From Candidatus Odinarchaeota archaeon (GTDB lineage Archaea; Asgardarchaeota; JAGGXT01): DNA of 10,358 nt. How positions within the stretch are numbered: position 1 is the first letter of the stretch; each line of letters opens with the position of its first letter. A program made the translations under genes and the position numbers. The notes beneath the pieces were generated by a model, which had not been told where the DNA came from, made no database searches, and saw only the letters and a list, made by a program, of their open reading frames with translations. The DNA is taken from positions 1 to 10,358 of the forward strand of contig JAGGXT010000283.1 of assembly GCA_021162905.1 (NCBI GenBank), in the 5' to 3' direction. Below, piece after piece: positions 6,801-10,358 of the stretch.

Positions 6801-8820
6801 TTTTGTCCAGATAACAAATCCATTAAATCCAGATACTGATAATGATGGTCTTCTGGATGGCCATGAGTATGAAATATTTACAGATCCAAATAAACCCGAT
6901 ACCGATGACGATGGTCTTCTGGACGGCTCTGAAGTAAATGGCGTTAACATAACAGGAAGTGTTCCCTCTTATTATACAATAGGACCCTTCTACCCAAATC
7001 CACTTGATAATGATACGGATAACGACGGCCTTGATGATGGAACAGAAGTATATACAACAAGAACAGATCCAACAAATCCAGATTTTGATGGTGACGGTTT
7101 AACAGATGGAATGGAAGTTAATTTTTATCTAACATCTCCTGTCGATGCCGACACAGATCATGATAATGTAACTGACTACGAAGAAATTTTCCAATGGAAC
7201 TGGGCAGTTTTAAGAGTCCCTCTAAACTACTTTGTTCAAGAACCACCTGGATATCCAGAACCACCTAGGGAAGACAATATACCTCATGAAGAACGCCATA
7301 ATGTTGTTACAAGATACATTGGTTATTACTTTGAGCGATTTAAGTTCAGAATAACACCTTTCAGAGGAAAATATTATACTGATCCCCTAGATCCAGACAC
7401 CGATGATGATAACCTTTCAGACGGTGAAGAGAAATTCCATTCAACGAATCCAAATAATAATGATACTGATCGTGATGGTTTACTTGATGGAGATGAAGTA
7501 AAAGTCTATCATACAGATCCAAGAATCCCAGATTGCGATTTCGATGGGCTCTTAGATGGATATGAAGAGCTAACATCACATACAGAACCTCTGGATAACG
7601 ATACGGATGACGATGGCCTTACTGATTATGAAGAACTCAGAATATGGAACACAGATCCCTTAAACAATGATACTGATAATGATAACTTAACGGATTCAGA
7701 TGAGGTTTATGGTAGTCTCGCAGTAATATATAACCTTTCAGCTGGTGGTTTCATGTTGATGAGAGTATTCAGTGATCCTCTGAATAATGATACCGACAAT
7801 GATGGTCTTAGTGATGGAGATGAAATCCTCAAATATCATTCTAATCCATTCAGTAAAGATACTGATGGTGATGAACTTAACGATAGTGCAGAAGTATCAT
7901 TCTATTCAACAAATAACACAGATTTCGATACAGATAAAGATGGCCTTCTTGATGGATTTGAAATTCAGTACGGCACAGACCCATTAGACCCTGATGAAGA
8001 CAATGATGGAATCCCAGATGGGAAGAAATATGACTACGACAATGACACGATCAGTGATTATGATGAAATATATACATATCATACATATATCGCTCTTGTT
8101 GATAGTGATACTGATGGATTGCCAGATCCATGGGAAATAGCGCACAGAAATACTAATCCATGTGTAATGGATGCGCTTGAGGATCCTGATAACGATAATT
8201 TAACTAACCTTGAAGAGCTTATATATTCAGCAAATCCAGATACCAATGACACGGACAACGATGGCTTATCAGATTATGATGAGGTGTTTATCTACGGTAC
8301 ATTACTTAATTCTAAAGATACCGATAATGATAGAATGAGTGATTTCTTTGAAGTATCTAATGGCCTTGATCCCTTAGTGCCAGATACAACACCCCCATCA
8401 ATCACATCAATTACTATACCAACAAATATAACAGAGAGAGATAATGTAACAATCACAGCCATAATAACAGACGACTCAGGAGTTGATAGAGCTGTATTGT
8501 ATGTTAATTATGGTGATTCGTGGATTGGCATAGAAATGACAAAACAAGACGATAATACTTTCTCAGCCACTTTATACTATGTGCATAACATAACTTACAG
8601 GGTTAAAGTGTGGGCAACAGATTATTCAGGAAATACTGTTGAGACTTCAGAGTATACATTTACATCAGCAGCGAAAAATGTAACTCAAGCAGCTCCTTCA
8701 GAAGAACAACCACCAACGGGGCTTAACATATATCATTTAATAATTATATCATTAATAGCATTCATAGCTGTAATTGCATTATCAGTAATCATTATTAGAC
8801 GGCGGCGATGGAAAACATAA
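3847..8820 (+). CDS. Giant cell-surface protein: caspase/legumain-like domain, beta-rich domain, about 40 TSP3-like repeats, Ig-like domain, C-terminal membrane anchor
   Basis: A 1657-aa type I surface protein. Residues 1-31 are a signal peptide (FRR, hydrophobic core 10-20, likely cleavage after AAA at 29-31). Residues about 40-190 carry LIYLFHG (His99) and IIMACYSS (Cys132), the two motifs of clan CD cysteine peptidases. Residues about 255-480 are beta-rich, with alternating hydrophobic residues and recurring GEF motifs (273-275, 291-293, 324-326). Residues 491-1512 hold about 40 TSP3-like repeats of about 25 residues. Residues about 1513-1607 form an Ig-like domain beginning TTPPSI. A short Pro/Gln/Glu linker leads to a transmembrane helix (about 1629-1650) and RRRRWKT. 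The protein is therefore held in the membrane by its C-terminus, with the head pushed outward on a calcium-stabilised stalk. The TTG start at 3847 has AAGG upstream; ATG at 3856 is equally possible and changes only three residues. Cys132 is the only Cys before the repeats. Enzymatic activity is inferred; an adhesin with a dead peptidase fold is the main alternative. Confidence 0.93.
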   Translation: MAKMLFRRQTVFVLIILLVLSIQQPVSVAAAQINFYDNQVGVTILVESNDSKLLDAANQIKSIINSFEYPIDVIYADEIFDIVRVEKTSNSLALIYLFHGDERGIKDPSLSWKELASMISMSKVKNHIIMACYSSNTMRYISGSKNIYFINGTIDIEIAKLEALGRISQILNSSTNPKFKKIGQDIYTYVRDYTIDNFHQILVRLLIPIDPLLKFPTKSGFSGPAGFIMDLILQLTKEYLQANGLLNPDGTINFGPLGYIEISQEFSFDAGGGEFPLNITVGYSMTVYESGEFTAGASVAVSKEQSGHLGKILNIIGTKIEGSGEFEITGVIVEEPVIHIELETFTFKISFQIEKSLDVKEIIKSVAPESVADVISNIQKYVGLDISASIYFGGSFEVFYDFTTDTTELTVTVWFGTKLSVTIAIVTFSAGITIELSFNFAPIGNTFTATFIAYAQAEVDLVLTTLHFDGSFTLEWSAGPEDKEGTQMNIDIDNDGLSDDYERMIGTDPTNPDTDGDGIPDGIEISEYKTDPTNNDTDGDHISDGAERDWYETHGCEPLGDVDNDGIPNILDIDSDNDSLPDGDEILVYYSDPLVRDSDGDGIEDGEEVSIGTSPIDSDSDDDNMGDNEELAMGLDPTNNDTDGDGLRDGFEEYILGTNPNNNDTDGDSLSDGDEYNIYGTNPLVRDTDGDGLDDGYEVLNVNTSPLYEDSDNDNVTDYEEIKGWYISFTNDSSGTVFIVKVTSDPLDNDTDNDGVLDGVEKIYGSNPQNNDTDNDGLTDNQEISGVTYDGIHVVYPDSIEWDTDGDTLSDGYEVNVSHSDPTDDDTDDDCLDDGTELSIETNMNDNDTDNDGILDGPEYDYLNNTRNVDPATHDADGDGTIDIKDNDSDNDGLLDGDELLTYFTDPLDSDTDDDGASDSTEINNMKTDPLNPDTDGDGLLDGTISNPNIVNGVGEGNVGTHPLDNDTDNDGLLDGEEIELLPNGFVQITNPLNPDTDNDGLLDGHEYEIFTDPNKPDTDDDGLLDGSEVNGVNITGSVPSYYTIGPFYPNPLDNDTDNDGLDDGTEVYTTRTDPTNPDFDGDGLTDGMEVNFYLTSPVDADTDHDNVTDYEEIFQWNWAVLRVPLNYFVQEPPGYPEPPREDNIPHEERHNVVTRYIGYYFERFKFRITPFRGKYYTDPLDPDTDDDNLSDGEEKFHSTNPNNNDTDRDGLLDGDEVKVYHTDPRIPDCDFDGLLDGYEELTSHTEPLDNDTDDDGLTDYEELRIWNTDPLNNDTDNDNLTDSDEVYGSLAVIYNLSAGGFMLMRVFSDPLNNDTDNDGLSDGDEILKYHSNPFSKDTDGDELNDSAEVSFYSTNNTDFDTDKDGLLDGFEIQYGTDPLDPDEDNDGIPDGKKYDYDNDTISDYDEIYTYHTYIALVDSDTDGLPDPWEIAHRNTNPCVMDALEDPDNDNLTNLEELIYSANPDTNDTDNDGLSDYDEVFIYGTLLNSKDTDNDRMSDFFEVSNGLDPLVPDTTPPSITSITIPTNITERDNVTITAIITDDSGVDRAVLYVNYGDSWIGIEMTKQDDNTFSATLYYVHNITYRVKVWATDYSGNTVETSEYTFTSAAKNVTQAAPSEEQPPTGLNIYHLIIISLIAFIAVIALSVIIIRRRRWKT
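3961..4419 (+). other. Clan CD (caspase/legumain/gingipain-like) putative peptidase domain
   Basis: This spans about residues 39-191 of the surface protein. The order is a strand GVTILVES, an amphipathic helix, the strand SLALIYLF ending in H99-G100, a Trp-Lys-Glu-Leu helix, then the strand NHIIM ending in A-C132-Y-S-S. Hydrophobic strand plus His-Gly followed by hydrophobic strand plus Ala-Cys is the clan CD signature. ACYSSNTM resembles the legumain-type ACESGSM, and HGDERGI resembles HGSTGIL. The His-to-Cys distance is 33 residues, as in gingipain R. The family within the clan cannot be fixed by eye. Confidence 0.65.
5974..6093 (+). repeat. Extended TSP3 repeat with beta-hairpin-like insertion (copy 1)
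   Basis: A 40-residue unit (residues 710-749) that starts with the variant D-N-V-T-D-Y-E-E instead of D-G-L-x-D-G and ends in S-D-P-L-D-N. Its insert has two hydrophobic, strand-like stretches around an N-D-S-S-G turn. It aligns without gaps to the unit at 7669-7788. Confidence 0.7.
7150..7395 (+). repeat. Extended TSP3 repeat with long aromatic and proline-rich insertion
   Basis: An 82-residue unit (residues 1102-1183) that begins D-H-D-N-V-T-D-Y-E-E like the other extended units. It carries about 60 extra residues: a Trp-rich strand, the proline-rich EPPGYPEPPRE, then Tyr/Phe/Arg-rich strands such as YYFERFKFRI. It is the only long non-acidic interruption of the stalk and may be a small folded module. 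Confidence 0.7.
7669..7788 (+). repeat. Extended TSP3 repeat with beta-hairpin-like insertion (copy 2)
   Basis: A 40-residue unit (residues 1275-1314) with D-N-L-T-D-S-D-E at its start and S-D-P-L-N-N at its end. It matches copy 1 at 18 of 40 positions without a gap, including the central N-x-S-x-G turn. Confidence 0.7.
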
Positions 8821-8837
8821 TTCTATTCTTCTTTTTA
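8821..8837 (+). terminator. T-rich putative terminator after the giant gene
   Basis: Directly after the TAA stop comes a pyrimidine-rich tract ending in CTTTTT, with no hairpin. This is typical of archaeal intrinsic termination signals. Confidence 0.4.
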
Positions 8838-8869
8838 TAATTAATTTTGGCTAATATAATAGCAAAAAA

Positions 8870-8880
8870 CTAATATATAT
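8870..8880 (+). promoter_or_regulatory. Putative TATA element of the ATPase gene
   Basis: CTAATATATAT in the 59-bp gap is a plausible archaeal TATA box predicting transcription from about 8900-8905. If so, the ATPase would be translated from the second TTG at 8913 rather than from 8880. Confidence 0.35.
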
Positions 8881-10283
8881 TGAATATTATAATAGCAAAA
8901 TGGTGCAAAAATTTGACATCTAATAGTGAACTTTTAATTTCATATTTAAAAAGAGTAAATTACTGGTGGGAAACAGGTAAGATTTCAGATGAGGATAAAG
9001 GAAAACCTCGAGACGAGTATATCGAACAAATATTTAAGTATCTAAAGGTAAATCGTATAATCTGTTTAACTGGGATTCGCAGGTCTGGAAAAACGACATT
9101 ACTTTATCAAATTATAGATCGCCTTATTAACAATGGAGTAGACCCTCTTAAAATTGTTTATCTAAAGATTGATGATATCATTGGTATTTTAACAAATTTA
9201 AGAGAGTTAGAAGACATATATATGGAGCTGTTTGGGATAGATATAAAGACCAATCAAATATATTTTCTCATTGATGAAATACATGTAATGAAAGATTGGC
9301 AGCGCCAAATAAAGTACTTCATAGATTTTAAGTATAAATCTAAGTTCATAGTTAGTGGATCATCAAGGACTCTTCTATTCAGAGAAGCCTCAGAGAGTTT
9401 AGTTGGACGTATAATATTCATTAATGTTTTTCCTTTATCATTTAAGGAGTTCATTGCTTTTTATGGCATAAAATTATCAGTTCCAAAAATTAATCTGAGA
9501 AGATTAGAATTCGAAAAAATCAGAAGAATCTATCTTCAGTTGATTGACAAAAAACCAATTATTCAAAATAAACTCAACGAATATATCGAAGTCGGTGGTT
9601 TTCCAGAATGGTTTAAAATAAGGAATAAAATACTCTGGTACCGTCTTTTGTCAGATGATTATTTCACGCTGACGATTGCAAAAGATATTTTACTAATATT
9701 TAATCCGAGAGACCCAATTCTACTAAATAGATTGGCTAGGGAGATCGCTAAACTAACAACTGAAAGGTTTTCTTATTTGGGGCTAGCAAATAAGTTTGAT
9801 ACGAGTAAGGATACCATTAGGCAATATATCTATTATTTATCATCCTCAATGTTAATTTTTATTGCTGAAAAGTACACCAAAAAGGGCTTATCACAAGAAA
9901 GATCTCCTAAAAAGATATACTTTTGGGAAGAGGGTCTTAGACGAGCGATAACTCTGGATCAGTCTATTGGCAAAAGTGTAGAAAATATAGTTGTATGGCA
10001 TTTGATCAAACTTGGCGCATCAATAGATCCTTCCTTTATCCCGTTTTATTGGAAAAATAAGTATGAAGTTGATTTCATATTTGCAGTAGATGATGTTCTA
10101 GTTCCTATAGAAGTGAAATATAGGGGACATGTTACTATACCTAAAGGCTTTATTGAATTGAGTAGAAAAAAAATTCTTTTCGATAAAGCAATTGTTGTGA
10201 CAAAGGACACGCTTGATTGTAAAAGATACGAAACCTTCGAAGTATTTTTTATACCACTCTGGTTGTTTTTATTAATATTATGA
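8880..10283 (+). CDS. AAA ATPase with DUF4143-type C-terminal region
   Basis: A 467-aa cytoplasmic protein of the AAA_14/DUF4143 family, common in archaea and of unclear function. Seen are an N-terminal NYWWETG (27-33), Walker A GIRRSGKTT (65-73), Walker B YFLIDEIH (128-135), the sensor strand KFIVSGSS (155-162), and the family segment LVGRIIFINVFPLSFKEF (174-191). Further on are YIEVGGFPEW (235-244), a winged-helix-like region around 296-330 (TSKDTIRQYIYYL), KIYFWEEGLRRA (345-356), and a C-terminal EVDF (396-399) and PIEVKY (409-414) pair. That pair is the PD-(D/E)xK nuclease-like pattern of this family. Catalytic residues look intact. The start is uncertain: TTG 8880 has no SD and overlaps the TATA-like element, while TTG 8913 (giving 456 aa) has GGTG at 8902-8905 and keeps all motifs. 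Family members are often linked to toxin-like or mobile accessory roles, but nothing here shows that. Confidence 0.93.
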   Translation: MNIIIAKWCKNLTSNSELLISYLKRVNYWWETGKISDEDKGKPRDEYIEQIFKYLKVNRIICLTGIRRSGKTTLLYQIIDRLINNGVDPLKIVYLKIDDIIGILTNLRELEDIYMELFGIDIKTNQIYFLIDEIHVMKDWQRQIKYFIDFKYKSKFIVSGSSRTLLFREASESLVGRIIFINVFPLSFKEFIAFYGIKLSVPKINLRRLEFEKIRRIYLQLIDKKPIIQNKLNEYIEVGGFPEWFKIRNKILWYRLLSDDYFTLTIAKDILLIFNPRDPILLNRLAREIAKLTTERFSYLGLANKFDTSKDTIRQYIYYLSSSMLIFIAEKYTKKGLSQERSPKKIYFWEEGLRRAITLDQSIGKSVENIVVWHLIKLGASIDPSFIPFYWKNKYEVDFIFAVDDVLVPIEVKYRGHVTIPKGFIELSRKKILFDKAIVVTKDTLDCKRYETFEVFFIPLWLFLLIL

Positions 10284-10321
10284 CACAATTTACTAACATA
10301 CTTTTCATCGAAAGAAATAAT

Positions 10322-10345
10322 AGCTTATATATAGAAACCAGTATG
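10322..10345 (+). promoter_or_regulatory. Possible promoter and start of a gene continuing beyond the window
   Basis: CTTATATATAG at 10324-10334 resembles a TATA box. ATGs at 10343 and 10352 (same frame) could start a gene that runs off the right edge. Only a few codons are visible, so no CDS is called. Confidence 0.25.
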
Positions 10346-10358
10346 AGAACAATGTATG

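Larger units (their letters stand above)
5317..8382 (+). repeat. TSP3-like calcium-binding repeat array, about 40 units
   Basis: Residues 491-1512 repeat the pattern D-T-D-x-D-G-L-x-D-G-x-E followed by about ten variable residues and T-D-P-x-N-N/P. This is the bacterial and archaeal form of the thrombospondin type 3 repeat, whose Asp and Asn side chains bind calcium in a DxDxDG loop. I count about 40 units averaging 25 residues. Three units are short (from residues 561 and 875, and near the C-terminal end), and several carry insertions. At DNA level, GAT/GAC, GGT/GGC/GGA and AAT/AAC are mixed between copies, so the repeats have diverged at synonymous sites and are not a recent expansion. Such arrays normally form a stiff extracellular stalk. 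Confidence 0.93.

Noticed and set aside
5444..7579. Antisense open frames rich in His, Tyr, Ser and Pro inside the repeat region
   Set aside because: They are mirror images of GAT/GAC/AAT-rich repeat codons, lack SD sites, and have low-complexity composition.
7787..7987. Plus-strand Met/Ile-rich ORF inside the TSP3 array
   Set aside because: It is a frame-shifted reading of GAT-rich repeat codons; the real frame is unbroken through it.
5317..8382. Direct-repeat pattern that could be taken for a CRISPR array or DNA satellite
   Set aside because: The repetition follows codons of one open frame with variable spacing and synonymous changes, and has no constant repeat or spacer length. It is protein-level repetition.

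Overview
This is an AT-rich window from an archaeon. Archaeal-type TATA elements sit about 25 bp ahead of likely transcription starts. Several starts carry strong Shine-Dalgarno (SD) sequences (GGAGATGA, GGGGTG, GGAGGATT), and TTG start codons are common. The surface proteins have many N-glycosylation sequons, and one has a C-terminal membrane anchor followed by RRRR. The pyruvate kinase is of archaeal type. The lineage cannot be fixed from the sequence; a low-GC member of the Thermoproteota is my best guess.

Layout: on the minus strand at the left is a small PPC/DUF296 protein (71-511). It diverges from a plus-strand pyruvate kinase gene (652-2052), and the two share a short intergenic region with a TATA element readable in both directions. 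Next is a secreted or membrane-tethered, all-helical protein of unknown family (2129-3655) that shows six hairpin-like repeats. After a 191-bp AT-rich gap comes a giant surface protein (3847-8820, 1657 aa). Its order is signal peptide, a domain with the His/Cys motifs of clan CD (caspase/legumain/gingipain-like) peptidases, a beta-rich domain, about 40 thrombospondin type 3 (TSP3)-like calcium-binding repeats, an Ig-like domain, and a C-terminal transmembrane anchor. The last gene (8880-10283) is an AAA ATPase with a DUF4143-type C-terminal half. The window then ends in what looks like the promoter of another gene.

The pyruvate kinase is a housekeeping enzyme. The two extracellular proteins look like accessory cell-surface genes, each with its own promoter, so a shared function is only suggested by adjacency. 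The most interesting object is the large surface protein: a putative protease-like head held away from the membrane on a calcium-stabilised stalk. The stalk carries patterned insertions and a ladder of Asn-Asp-Thr sequons. I saw no RNA genes, CRISPR array, insertion sequence or attachment site. No gap between genes exceeds 300 bases.
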